A stretch of 64,000 nucleotides of DNA from Anastrepha obliqua (taxonomy: Eukaryota > Arthropoda > Insecta > Diptera > Tephritidae), in assembly GCF_027943255.1 (NCBI RefSeq), contig NC_072893.1:22156001-22220000 (forward strand), written 5' to 3'. A program made the position numbers and the translations under genes. Positions 30,579 to 42,429 of this stretch are shown piece after piece (position 1 is the stretch's first letter; every line of letters starts with the position of its first letter). The notes beneath the pieces were generated by a model, which worked only from the letters and a program-made list of their open reading frames with translations, made no database searches and was not told the DNA's origin.

Positions 30579-31739
30579 GAATATTTAGACAGGAATTCTT
30601 TATAAAATATGAGGAAGAGATTAAATGCTTTGGCTTAGACAATGACACATGAGAGCACACCAGGCCACGACGTTGTTGAGGTCTGATTGAAGATCATATG
30701 AATCAGACAGGGTTCGTACAGTTTTAAACATTTTTAAGTTGTCTGCATATAAAACAAACTCAGAGAAATGGAAATATTCAGATATGTCATTAATAAAAAG
30801 TACAAAGAACAAAGGTCCCAAAATGCTGCTCTGAGGGACACCAGATAAAAGGATAAGAAGGTCTATTATCGACAACAACTACATATTCACGATTGAAAAG
30901 GTACGCCTTTATCCATTTAAGGAAAGTAGAGTGAACCCAAAACTCATTAGTTTAGAGATTAAGGTTGAGTGGCAGACTTTATCGAACGCCTTGGAAAAAT
31001 CCGTATAAACTGCATCAACTTGAAGGCTATTATTGAAAGCCGACGTACAAAAATCTGAGAAAACAGCAAAATTAGTGATAGTTGATTTACCGGTCTGCTG
31101 ATTACTTGATATATTACCTTTTACAGCGAAGTATATTTTTTTTTTACAATATACGCAAAGAACTTTGAAACCGCTGAAAGTTTGGCAAAAGGGCTGTAGT
31201 TCGCGATGTCATTTTTATTCCCAGCTTTGAATATAGATGTGATAGAAGTTACTTTCCCAGCATCTATGAATTGTCCACATGCTAACGATTTATTAAAAAT
31301 TAGTAGAAGTGAATAGCCAAGAGCAGTGCATTTTTTGACAAAGAAAGACGATAATCCATCAACATTCACTTGCCGTGAACTTTTGATGTGCTGAATACCA
31401 TCCCAAATATCATCAACAGTTAACTGGAGAGAAGCAAAATTAACCGAAGAAGCTGTATCCTCTCTATCATATCCAATTGATCCTGACGCTGGTACAAAAT
31501 TGAAACTAAGAAAGTCCGCAAAGAAAGTTCTCCTTAGCGGAGCAAGCGTAGTTTTCATTGAAAAAAAAAAAAACATCCAAGGGAATGCTAGAGCAGCACT
31601 TCCTGGATTTTACATATCGCCAGAACGCTTTAGGATTTGTTTTAGGTAGGCAGGTAGGTGAAATGGTTGAAGTGCCAGACTGGCACTCCTCAAATAGCAT
31701 TAATACGCAGTTTTGATACCATTATAAGATCTCCAATAG

Positions 31740-31975
31740 GCAGATATCTACAACCAGCCAGAGCTGTTGATATAATGGAGGATATTGATTGGATTTAGGT
31801 TGGTACAATGCTCCAGCCTGTCGAAGAAAGGAGCGCCCAGTGACCTTAATCGTTTAACTGCCAAACCCGGACATTTACAGAGAAAGTGCTGAACAGTCTC
31901 CTTCTCTGAAAGGTCCCCAGAGCTTCTGCAATGCGAGTTTGTTCTAATGTCATCCTTATTTTATTACTAAATACG
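31740..31975 (-). pseudogene. LOA/R1-type LINE C-terminal scrap
   Basis: The minus strand gives HCRSSGDLSEKETVQHFLCK, CPGLAVKRLRSLGAPFFDRL and a tail NPINILHYINSSGWL before a stop. This matches the cysteine-histidine motif and helical end that follow RNase H in LOA/I/R1-type elements. It is short and abuts the Jockey-like element. Confidence 0.6.
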
Positions 31976-32557
31976 TTTGTTTTCTGTAATCTTCAAACAA
32001 TTATGTTACGAAAGTACAAAAAAAAAGAAAGAAATAGAGTAAAATTTTATGAAAATGAAATTCAAAAATATTCCTGAAAAAACCCTCATTTGATAATATT
32101 TTACTGTATTTCCTGTATTCTAAAAATCGTCAACTTTAGGCTAAAAATATGTTGGGATTACGTTATAGATGGTCTAAACTTTCATTTACTTTTGGTTTCA
32201 TCAAACGCAGAGGCACAAAGCTCCATTTCGTATCGCTGTGTGGTTTATCCTGTATCCAAATTTACTAGCGCCAACAACAATTTCGATTGGAAAGATTAAC
32301 GCTTAGTGATGATGAAAAATCCACAGATTGGATTATCACAAAACAAAAAAAAATAAAAAATAAAAACACGCCGTAATAGTTTATGATTTTTTTTAAAACT
32401 AGTAAAAAATGATTGAAAGGAAATTATTGAAAAATTAATATTATTGAAATGGAATTGGGTATTTCTTAGAAAAAATATTCATTGCATCATTCACAAAATA
32501 TTCACTTGTCCTGTCTTGGTGACATTCTGCGACTTTTATCTATTTTTGGGGATGAAA
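31976..32557. other. Spacer, no gene seen
   Basis: AT-rich sequence. The open frames at 32090-32299 and 32444-32626 have no recognisable domain. Confidence 0.5.
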
Positions 32558-32559
32558 GG

Positions 32560-32886
32560 AAAGAAAAAGGTGGGCGCCATAGCCGAATGGGTTTGGTGTG
32601 TGACTACCATTCGGAACTCGGAGTAAGTAGGTTCGAGTCTCTGTGAAACACCAAAATGAAGAAAAAGTTTTTTCTAATACCGTTCGCCCCTCGGGAGGTC
32701 ATGGCAACCCTCGAGTGTATTTCTGTCATGAAAAAGCTCCTCATAAAAATGATCTGCCGTTCGGAGTCGGCTGGAAACTGTAGGTCCCTCTATTTGTGGA
32801 ACAATATCAAGACGCACACCACAAATAGAAGGAGGAGCTCGGCCGAACACCCAAAAAACGGGTATACGCGCCAATTAAAGAAAAAG
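32560..32886 (+). repeat. tRNA-derived SINE, full length, with 10-bp TSD
   Basis: The SINE body runs from about 32570 to 32876 and is flanked by AAAGAAAAAG at 32560-32569 and 32877-32886. Box A is ATAGCCGAATGG and box B is GGTTCGAGTCT. The body has the family blocks in order and ends 'gtatacgcgccaatt'. Confidence 0.85.
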
Positions 32887-32939
32887 AAAGAATCATAAAT
32901 CGATTGAAGCCATTTAAATCAGCCTGTGATCACCATCTT

Positions 32940-33050
32940 AAGCTGGTGGTATCAGAGAAAGAGGAATGTCTCCTCTACGTTGGAAAGACCAGGTGGAGGA
33001 GGAGTTGGCTTCACTTGGTGTTTCCAAGTTGCGGGGGTTCATCGGATTGC
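32940..33050 (+). pseudogene. RTE-like LINE 3' scrap
   Basis: 'ggaaagaccaggtggaggaggagttggcttcacttggtgtttccaa' parallels 29022-29070 of the RTE-like copy. It translates as LRWKDQVEEELASLGVSKLR in one frame. About 100 bp remain, in the same family as 28167-29166. Confidence 0.65.
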
Positions 33051-33054
33051 AATA

Positions 33055-34185
33055 GTACAAACCCAACAAACAGATTGATTGGGAGAAAAAAAGTCGTAAT
33101 CCTGTTAAATGGATACGAAATTTACAAAAGCATAACAGGATAAGAGGTTTGGCATACAGGAATAGGGGAGGAAAAGTAATGCCGTCAAAATTGGAATCAA
33201 AAAATTATAGAGAGACTGTCATGAAAGAATTTTATAGTTTACATAGTCAACTTGACCAAAATATTTTCTTAAGAGGTTGTATCAGACTTAACGAAACAAA
33301 AAGAAGGCGCCCTACGAATGACACTAAAGAACGAAGATCACATTCGTTTACATATTACTTTTGAAAAGAGAGACTTGATATTACCGTTTGTAAGAAATAT
33401 TTTAGACACTTATCAGGTGAGTGACGGGACGATATACGATTGTTGTTCTAAAGAACAAGTTACATCTTTGGTTATAAGCGCAAAGGTCGCGTTGCAAGCA
33501 ATAAAAGAGATGATACAAATATTATAAAGCATGAAAGCCTACAGTAGTCACTACACCAGAGCTCTTAATCCAAGACGACAATATTTAAATCCTGACTTAA
33601 ATATTAACTGAACTATACGTTACAGAATGTGAAAGGGAAAACGTAGAACCAGTGAAAGAAAAATATTACTACAAAATTTAATTTACATTTTAAACAGCCA
33701 TCAAAGGATACGTGTCAAACTTGTGATGCCTTTCAAATAAAAATTCAATCTTCAGACGATGAGGGAATTAAGATGGCAAAAGTTGAAAAGGAAAATCACT
33801 TAGAAGAGGCTGGACGGGCTCGCAGTCAAATGGCTGCCGATCGAATGGCAACATCGGAAAAATTGTTCGTAATTTTCTTTTGACTTGGAAAAAGCTTTAG
33901 CCTTTCCCAAGTTGACCACATCCGTAGCTTATTATAAGCGAAATTTATATGTTTATAATTTTGGATGTCATGAATTCAAAAAAATTATAAGCCACATGTT
34001 TGTTTGGCCAGAAACTGAAGGATCTCGTGGGTCTCAAGAAATTTCATCTTGTCTGCAAACTTCGAAAAAATAATAACATATTCTGATTCGTGTACCGGTC
34101 AAAACAGAAATATCACCTCGCATACAGCTGATGAAGAAGACATTATTTATAATATTGCTGAATCATCCCAAAGAATAATGCCGCT
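33055..34185 (+). pseudogene. Decayed member of unnamed arthropod transposase-like family
   Basis: Plus-strand pieces in several frames run in one order: RNPVKWIRNLQKHNRIRGLA, MKEFYSLHSQLDQNIFLRGC, HSFTYYF, SHYTRALNPRRQYLNPDLN-like text, FNLHFKQPSKDTCQTCDAF, FDLEKALAFPKLTTSVAYYK, LYVYNFGCHEF, VWPETEGSRGSQEISSCL and ITYSDSCTGQNRN. From memory this resembles a repeated family of uncharacterised arthropod proteins. The FDLEKAL and YSDSCTGQN blocks look like the acidic strand motifs of an RNase H-fold (DDE) nuclease. That role is inference. Stops and frameshifts show it is dead here. Confidence 0.5.
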
Positions 34186-34189
34186 AACA

Positions 34190-35060
34190 TAAAACTGCTA
34201 TAAATTAATTACGAAAATTATTTTATAACCGAACTTCCAACATTAATTTTTATGGAAAAGCTGTGATAAAAATGCATAATAACTAACTTTTTCTGCATTA
34301 AAAAACTTAAAAATGAAAGGACTAAATTTAACTTTATTACTTTTTTCAGTTGCCAAATCGATTAACTCCATCAGTCACATAAAAATTGTAACATTACTGA
34401 CGATTGTTTGTTGGCTATTCTTTCTCATTAATTTTATATACCGTTAGATGAAAGCTATATCTGTAATTATGCATTCCACATTATCGCGTTTCTCAACTGA
34501 GCGGTTCATTTATTATTTTACAAGCCGTATAGAAAATGTTGTTGCTAAATTCGTAACCGCCACTGTATACTCGTACATAAGTTGGTATATAATTGGCGCG
34601 TACGTATCGCAATTTTTATGCACTGCTATTCGCCTCAACGTGCACACATGACACCTGTCCAACAACATATGAGGCATGAGCGACGCAAAAATATGACAAA
34701 AAGTTCAAAATATTCGCTCTTAATGAGACGACAGCAGCCAGTCTTAATACTTTGGTCAATTATACGCCATGGCGTCCAGTATCGAACTGTGGAGTTAGAA
34801 CAGGTTTGGTTGAAAAGCATTGAAAGACTATTAGACAGTAAATTTATTCGCCATTTAATATTTGATTTTTTAAATGCACAAATTTTGAAACTTAGATTTA
34901 TGTGGTTTTTGTAGGAGAATAAATTATATTTTTATAAAAAAAGTATTAAAACGAAATAATAAAAAAAACAAATTCTCAAAACTTGTCAATAAGTACCTGT
35001 AATAATGTGCCTCTTTACATAGTCTACAAGAATCGTTTTCTACAACACCAATTTTTTTTA
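34190..35060. other. Spacer, no gene seen
   Basis: The open frames at 34448-34651, 34582-34914 and 34635-34820 overlap on both strands and show no domain that I recognise. Confidence 0.5.
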
Positions 35061-36130
35061 GAGCTGCTTGACATCAGAGAGAATGTTGATATATTGGCAC
35101 TACGCGTGCCTCTACGAAGACATAGCTCTAAGGCGCGGAGTTCCGCCTGAAAAATTTAAGTCATTTTTAACATTGCAATTTCCTTCTTGAAATGTGGTCC
35201 GAAAAATTCCAGCTCCGGCAATGCCGTCTTCCATTTTGGATACATCAATAACCCACACCTGTGCACCTGTTTTAAAGATATTTCATTATTTCTCCACGCT
35301 GACTGATCACTGATGACCACCTTGAAATTCTTGGAGAATTCTAATTTTCTTTCCATCTTATGACAGACCGTCAATCACGGAGAGTTGAGGATTGAATCCA
35401 GAATTCTTTTACATGCCCTGTAAGATTGCCTTCATTAAGATCAAATAGAGTAGGTAGCCTTAGAGGTGCACTAGCTGCCGACCATTTGACTACGAGGTGG
35501 AGTGGAATGAGTTCAGTAACCATTCCGTTATGGGGCTAGTTCGCCTACTCATTACGTCACACTCAGACAGGTTATTTTGTATACCTTGTTAGGTGTCCTC
35601 TGAGCCTTAATTTTTGTCTACTTTTGGTAGTATTGTCTTATAAGAGCATGCCTTTATATTTGGCCGCAGACTCCATGCCTTACCGTAAAGCTTTTGGCAC
35701 ACACATGTTGCTCTCAAAGCTTTATTTGTAATCATTTTTCCAGGTCAACGAGTAAGTTTTCGTCCACTAGTTTTAAGGTCTTTAAACCTAGCTTCCTTCT
35801 TTAGGTGAAGAGTTTCACTTGTGTTTTGTTCGTATTTATCGAAAGTTCCTTCTCTCGACACTAATCTTGCGTAATGTCCAGTGCTAGTTGCAAGCGATCA
35901 GTTATAGTAGATTCAAATTTGCCTCTAACCATAATCGCTAGATCGTCAGCAAAGCTCTGAACTTCATATTCGAGATCATCGAGAGTTTGTAAAAGGTGGT
36001 CAATGACCAATATAGCGGTGATAAAACGGCTCTTTAAGGGCATCCCTTGGTTAACCTATCACACAATCTTTCAGCATGTTGAGGACCCACGTTATGATTA
36101 GTCTAACTAAAGGGTGGTTAAATTTCAAGG
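35060..36130 (-). pseudogene. R1-like LINE, RT end to RNase H region
   Basis: The minus strand gives LIITWVLNMLKD near 36100, then LEYEVQSFADDLAIMVRGKF (intact FADD active site, near 35950), CREKELSINTNKTQVKLFT and LGLKTLKLVDENLLV. More distal frames have QSAWRNNEISLKQVHRCGLL and FQAELRALELCLRRGTRSAN, the latter resembling the glutamate helix of RNase H. Stops are frequent. The order is that of R1/I-type non-LTR elements. Both ends are missing. Confidence 0.65.
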
Positions 36131-37265
36131 GCCGATGTTGGCAGTTAATCCCTGATAATCAATGTACGCTCTTGCGATGTTCCAGCTCCAGGGATGTTCA
36201 CGGATGCCTCGACGTTGGATGGAAAAGCTAGGGGAAGAGTATCCGACTCAAGTTCATTCTACCAGACCACTGCAAACAAAGAAGCAGACATCGTTCCGTC
36301 GTCATCCACAAAAATCACCTTCTGTTCTCAGACGCCATAAAACTGTAGCGCTTAACATTTGTAGCTGACATTTACAAATCGTATGAGAAGTTTGCCACGC
36401 AGAGATATAAGAAAAAGTTATTTATTGAAAGTACATGATGGAGAGATATTTTTTCTGTTCATTAATGAAGCGTGCTTTGCGTAACTAGATTTTTGAAAAC
36501 TGACGTTAAAGGATGTTACTCGTCGAAAATGTCGCAAAAGGACATTAAAATTTCATTTCTCCAAGAGAGTAAGACAATCAATTCATACATTCACAACATT
36601 AGGAACCAGGATAGAGCGCGAATGCAAATCTACAATACAATACTACGTAAAGGCTCGAATTTAAAAGCGGACAGAGCAATTGGTAGAAGTAAATCGGTTC
36701 AATGATATTTAGAGAATGTCTGACAAACTTAATAAATATTCTCTAGAGCCGCTTATGTAAGTGAAGAATGGCTACCTGGTGCCTTCAGCATGTAGCAATC
36801 AGTAAAAGAACTACCATTACGTCGTATAAAGACCCGCATTCTATAAGATTTTGAACCCATGTAGTTAGTTAATGGGAGTTGAAACACTCAGTTTTAGGCT
36901 CCTAAATCCCGAAGTTTCAAAACCGAAAAAACGTTGGAAATGGTAAAAGCTCTTAGGTGTATGCAGAGTGATACCACTTATTGACATTCAAGAATAGCTG
37001 ATTCCTGATACACAACTCTTTGTGGCTGAAATATAAATAAAGTTTGTAGCAACTTACCTTTGATTTTTTTATAATTTTTTGCTTGACGATGTTGCGCATT
37101 TTTCCATGTAACAAATCCACGAATTTTTTTTAATGTTGAGAAAATACGTAAGACCACCAAGGGAAAAAATTATTAACAACCAACGAGAATTTTGAACCAC
37201 TTCTAACTTGCTCTTTATTGCACTAAAACTTAATTTGCTATAAAACTGCATACCCCAATTTGTTT
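36131..37265. other. Spacer, no gene seen
   Basis: Several open frames (36162-36368, 36472-36705 on plus; 36978-37251 on minus) show no recognisable domain. They could be further decayed LINE, but I cannot support that. Confidence 0.45.
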
Positions 37266-37269
37266 TTTA

Positions 37270-38790
37270 AATTGTGATTCAAAATTTATTTTCATGTAAA
37301 TTTATCGAGCTTTTAAAAATCTTGTAAAAAGATGGAAATTTGGATTAATATAGTTTTTATTATAAAAAATAATTTTACGAAAAGTAAATTTACAAAAAAA
37401 TAAATTTTATAAAAAAATCATATTCACAAAAAAGTAATTTTAATTAAATTATTTATAGTCAAAACTTGTGTAAAAATAATTTGTATAAAAAAATAATTAA
37501 AAAAAATTAATTTTATAAAAAAGAATTTTCATAAAAAAGTAATTTAAATTAAAAAATAAATAAATAAATATAATAACTTGTGCAAATTGTTGAGGTGCTA
37601 TATTTTTTCGCAGACTGTAGTCTTCCTTTCTGTAGTCTTCCATTTTAGGCATTACAGCCGACGTGATAAAAAAATAAGTTTCATAAAAATGTAATTTTTA
37701 TAAAAAAATAAGTTTTATAAAAAAGTAGTTTTTATAAAAAAAAATAAGTTTCACAAAAGAGTAATTTTTATAAAAAAATAAGTTTCATAAAAAAGTAATT
37801 TTTATAAAAAAATAAGTTTCATAAAAAATACTTTTGAAGAAAACGTCGGAATTGGTTTAATATGGTTTTTATTATAGGATGAACTTTATTTTTATAAAAA
37901 ATAGTTTTACAAAAAATAAATTTGATAAAGAAATATTTTTCACAAAAAAGTAATTTAAATTAAAGAATAAAGAAATAAAGAGTCAAAACTTGTGTAAAAA
38001 TAATTTTTATTAAAAAAGAATTTACAAAAAAATAAATTGTATAAAGAAATAAGTTTCACAAAACAGTAATTTAAATTAAAGAATAAATAAATAATTTATT
38101 TCAATAAATTTTATAAAAAGTTATTTCCATAAAGAAGTAAATAGTTCATAAGTTCATAAAAAATAATTTATATAAAAAAAAATAATTAAAAAAAAAATGT
38201 TTGTTCACAAAAATTAGTTTTATGTAAAAAAAATTCATAAAAAAAGTAGTTTATGTTAAAAATAAAAAATACTCAAAATAAATAAATTTCGCAAATCTTT
38301 TTTTTAGATGCTGTATTTTTTTCGTGGACTGTAGTCTTCCATTCTCCGACATGATAAAAAATAAATTTAATTAAAAAAAATAATTTTTATAAAAAATTAA
38401 TTTTACAAAAAAATAATTTTACCAAAAATTATTTTTATATTTTACAAAAAATTATTTTTACAAAAGAATTTTACAAAAATAATTTAACAAAAAATTATTT
38501 TTACAAAAGAATTATTATTACAAAAAATTATTTTTACAAAAAAATAATTTTATAAAAAAAATATTTCCAAAGAAAAAGTAATTTAAATTAAAAATAAACA
38601 AATAGTCAGAATAAACAAATTCTGCAAATATTTTTTGGGGGTGCTATATAAAAAAAAATTTATAAAGAAATTCATTTTATAAAAAAATGATTTCCATAAA
38701 AAAGGTAATTTAAATTAAAAATAAACAAATGGTCACAATTTCTGCAATTTTTTTTTTTGAGGTGCTATATTTTCTTGGCGTACATCTTTG
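37270..38790. repeat. AT-rich cryptic array with recurring landmark
   Basis: The tract consists of variants of 'ttataaaaaaataagtttcataaaaaagtaatttaaattaaaaataaa'. A GC-richer landmark, 'gaggtgctatattttttcgcagactgtagtcttcc', occurs near 37592, again near 38308, and in shortened form near 38636 and 38757. The third and fourth keep only 'ggtgctata'. This looks like a decayed higher-order repeat, similar in style but not in sequence to 8880-10510. Confidence 0.65.
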
Positions 38791-40105
38791 AGCTGGGTAG
38801 TTCAAGTTTACGAATATCAAAAATCACAAAATGAAATTTTACCGGAATATAAAAAGGTGCGATGATCTACGATGGGTAGGTAACAGAATAGGGGATGAAT
38901 TACTTTACCGTTCAACATGTCAAACGGAATGGATGTTGTTAGTTCCCAAGGGTGGTTCATTTGTTGCTAATATCAATATCAATTGTACCGTTAATGGAAA
39001 TTGTGTGCGCTAACTTTTATTTACCCCATTTTCGCAACAAAATGATGACGGAAATTTTTAAGGGTTTTTAGTTTAGTAAAACACAAATTTCGGAGCAAAT
39101 GGCAAAACTTCAAATACAGGGTATCCCGTGGGGTAGTTTATTTTTTAAATTTAAATTCTATATTTTGAATTTATTTTTTTCATTTCTATTCATTATTTTT
39201 AGCTGATAAACTTCGTAAAAAAATAATTAAAAATTTTAAAAGAAAAGAAAATTTCACTACTAAAATTTGTAGAGCCTAAGAACGCCCAAATCAGTGCAAA
39301 CGTGCCAGTGGCTGGCTCCTCTTATTTAATTTGCCATAACTTCTACATTTTCTGCCGTGAAATTAATCCTTGCCATTAAAATCGTTTTTAATTAATTGAA
39401 ATTACTTCGCTTGCTAGCCAAGAAGTTTATATCCATGCTAGCAAAAATATGTATATTTTTCTATATTTCTGTAGCTGAATAGTTTAAACTCTCGCCGCTA
39501 ACAAACTCCTGCCTTTCATGGCCGCGCGTCAAACCGAAAATTATCCGTCATGCGCTCCTCTTGTCGCTCGGTGGAGGTAGGGTAATGATTGGGCTTAATT
39601 AAAAGACCAAAAACCGTTGACTGTAAACGCACTTCCAGTTTCATCTTCGCAGAAAAATGGCCCAACGGCACTTGTAGAGTCCAATGCGCCCGAATAGCTT
39701 CTCACTATTTTGCAATGGATTGGTTGTTTACGTAACCGTCAAATGGAAATTAGTTTCTTTTGAAAAGTCAATTTTTTCAACAAAACCATTTTTAGGTATT
39801 TTGTTTGAAATTAACGAAATGTCGACGCTGGCAAGGGTAGTGTGGCTTCTGTTCCTGCACCAACTGAATATGGAATATGGACAACTGGAATATGGACAAA
39901 AATGAACAATTTTCCGAAACATGATTTTCACAGATCAACGACTTTCGTGTGGATTTTAATTATTTTCATATGGTTACTGAACGAAATCGAACTAATTTTA
40001 GTAAATTGTAGCTTCTCTACTTAGCATCTGTCAAAAGTGACACCAGCAAGCTGACAGCTGTCGAAACAAAACACTGCTAAAAACTTTAAACTTGAAAGGC
40101 CCTGT
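38791..40105. other. Spacer, no gene seen
   Basis: No family is recognised. 'ggaatatggacaactggaatatggac' at about 39868 is a short tandem duplication. Open frames at 38831-39013 and 39684-40024 lack domains. Confidence 0.5.
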
Positions 40106-41343
40106 TTAAGGGGGAACGCCACTGTTTGGAGTCAAAAAATAGTCGATTTTTGGGAAGTTTTTTTTTTGTAAGTAGGAATGATTATTTGAGGATCGGACAA
40201 AAGGCAATTTATTATAAATGTATTAAACTATGTTGATGTAAATTTTTATTAAAAAATATTGAAAATTGACAAATTTATGTAAATAAACGTAACAATGACG
40301 TCATCTGATGGCAGCGATACAGCAATTAATAATCATCTGAAATCAAAAAACCAAAAATTTTATTAATCTACACAATAACGGCTGTCCTTGTACGAAGACG
40401 TTTTTTTTTTTGTATTTGTTTTTTTTTTTTTTTTGACAAAATAGTGGTGATTTGAATTTCGATGTGTGTTTTTCACCATTTTTTTGATTTTCAACAGGCC
40501 AAAAAAAATTTGGAGAATCGGCTACGTAAAACGATAGCCAATGCGAAAAAAAAATTTTTTTGAAAAAAAATAAATTAAAATCGGTTCATTAGTCTTCGAG
40601 AAATCGTTGCCATCGTATCAAAAAAAAGTCGTTTCGAGAAAAACGCGTTTGAAATAAAGCATCGTATCGTCAACGCTACGGGGCCGAACCGACGGGCGCT
40701 CACTTAAGTGCACATTATTCAATAGGTGCGCTTCAACTTTTTTCCGATAGGGAGGGTGAACGACGCAATATTTTTTTATTTTTCGCTTGTCATTTGTAAA
40801 CTTCATTAGTATACATTTCATCATGGAACGCTACACACTTGAAAATAATCGTTCTGTTGCTTCTACTTTAAGAGCATTACGGCCATTTTACGGTCCATTT
40901 AACAAGCCGTCCCGTTTTGGGGTTATGTGAAGTCATTGGTCTACAGTAACAAGCCGCCGACGATTTGTGAGCTCAGAGCCAATATTGAACGCGAAATTGC
41001 TGGAATTTCGGCCGATTTATGCAAAAGAGTGGTCGAAAATTGGGTTGAACGATTGGACTTCGTAAAACGTGCACGCGGTGGTCATGCAAAAGAAATCGAA
41101 TTTCATACTTAAATGTATATGTTCAAACTCGATAATAAAAAAAAAATTAGTTAAAAAAGTCAAACCGTTTGTGTTTTATTCAAAAAAGTTCAAAAGTTGA
41201 AGCGCTCTTACTGAAAACCCCTTTAGAATCGGGAATAAAGCGAATTTCGAAAATTTTACCACATTTTCTTGAGCAGTTATGCTAACAATTTATGCAAAAA
41301 AAAATCGATTTTTTTGAATTTTCACAGTGACGTACCCCCTTAA
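40106..41343 (-). mobile_element. TTAA-type MITE holding a Tc1/mariner derivative
   Basis: The ends are TTAAGGGGGAACGCCACTGT and the inverse of TTAAGGGGGTACGTCACTGT, with TTAA at 40106-40109 and 41340-41343. It is inverted relative to the copy at 60813: the blocks 'gatgattatttgaggatcggacaaa' and 'tgaattttcacagtg' are exchanged, and the core reads 'gagaaaaacgcgttt'. Without the nested element it is about 750 bp. Non-coding itself. Confidence 0.85.
40723..41210 (+). mobile_element. Tc1/mariner (DD41D-type) internal deletion derivative
   Basis: The inverted ends GGTGCGCTTCAACTTTT and AGAGCGCTTCAACTTTT are bounded by TA at 40723-40724 and 41209-41210. Inside, ATG at 40823 gives MERYTLENNRSVASTLRALR, then PFYGPFNKPSRF. 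A new join leads in another frame to FWGYVKSLVYSNKPPTICEL, then REIAGISADLCKRVVENWVE, RLDFVKRARGGHAKEIEFHT and a stop. N- and C-termini are retained while the whole catalytic core is deleted. It lies in a TTAA MITE. Confidence 0.8.
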
Positions 41344-41384
41344 TGGAGATTTCATTCAAAAATTTAAAATAATAATAAATTATG

Positions 41385-42400
41385 AAGAGTATTATTTTAT
41401 ATTTTTTTATTATTATTTTATGTGTTTTTATCATAATTTTAGTTTTTTTTATTATTTTATATTTTTTATTATTTTATGTTTTTTTTTATTATTATTTTTT
41501 TATTATTTTATATCTTTTATTATTTTATACTTTTTTAATATTTTATGTTTTTTGTTATTTTATATTTTTTTATTTTTATTTTATGCTTTTTTATTATTAT
41601 TTTATGTTTTTTCTTTTATGTTCGTTTTTATTTTATGTTTTTTTTATTTTATACTTTTTTATTATTTCATGTTTTTTTTATTATTTTGTATTTTTTATTA
41701 TTTTATGTTTTTTTTTATTTTATACTTTTTTAATATTTTATGTTTTTTATTATTTTATGTTTTTTTCTTTTATGTTCGTTTTTATTTTATGTTTTTTTTA
41801 TTTTATACTTTTTTATTATATCATGTTTTTTTTATTATTTTGTATTTTTTATTATTTTATGTTTTTTTATTATTACTATTTTTTATTATTTTATATTTTT
41901 TATTATTTTATGTTTTTTTTTATTATTAGTTTTTTATTATTTTATATCTCTTATTATTTTATGATTTTTTATTATTTTATACTTTTTTAATATTTTATGT
42001 TTTTTGTTATTTTATATTTTTTTATTATTTCATATTTTTTTATTATTATTTTATATTTTTTTATTTTTATTTTATGTTTTTTTCTTTTATGTTCCTTTTT
42101 ATTTTATGTTTTTTTTTTATTTTATACTTTTTTATTATTTCATGTTTTTTTTATTATTTTGTATTTTTTATTATTTTATGTTTTTGTTTTTATTTTATAC
42201 TTTTTTATTATATCATGTTTTTTTATTATTTTGTATTTTTTATTATTTTATGTTTTTATATTATTTTATGTTTTTTATTACTTCATGTTTTTTATTATTT
42301 TATGTTTTTTTTATTATTATTTTTTTTATTATTTTGTATTTTTTAATATTTTATGTTTTTTATTATTTCTGTTTTTTTTATTATTTATTTATTGCATCCT
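41385..42400. repeat. TTATT-type low-complexity array, about 1 kb
   Basis: It is an almost pure run of 'ttattattttatgtttttt' variants, with recurring 'cttttatgttcgtttttattttatg' blocks that show longer-range duplication. Long phenylalanine/tyrosine/leucine open frames in all plus frames are artefacts. The array abuts the 3' end of the LINE at 42430-44410. Confidence 0.9.
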
Positions 42401-42429
42401 AAAAAAGGAGTTATTTACATTAATTGGCG

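Larger units (their letters stand above)
27890..31700 (-). mobile_element. Jockey-like LINE with three nested insertions
   Basis: Read on the minus strand, from 31700: NPKAFWRYVKSRK, LTVDDIWDGIQHIKSSRQVN, SIFKAGNKNDIANYSPFAKL (near 31170), VYTDFSKAFDKVCHSTLISK (near 30980), SGVPQSSILGPLFFVLFIND (near 30820) and the active site LYADNLKMF, where the second catalytic aspartate is asparagine. The text resumes beyond the MITE with EITDLGVIFDSTF (near 29700), continues with ADPYTLKSL, FALRSLNFTDPIPLY and, beyond an RTE copy, LESLQSRR-like text, FGIINGAVDSPLLLEHIHFH and ERVRTVY. Order and strand fit one element split by later insertions. The endonuclease region is missing. Confidence 0.75.
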
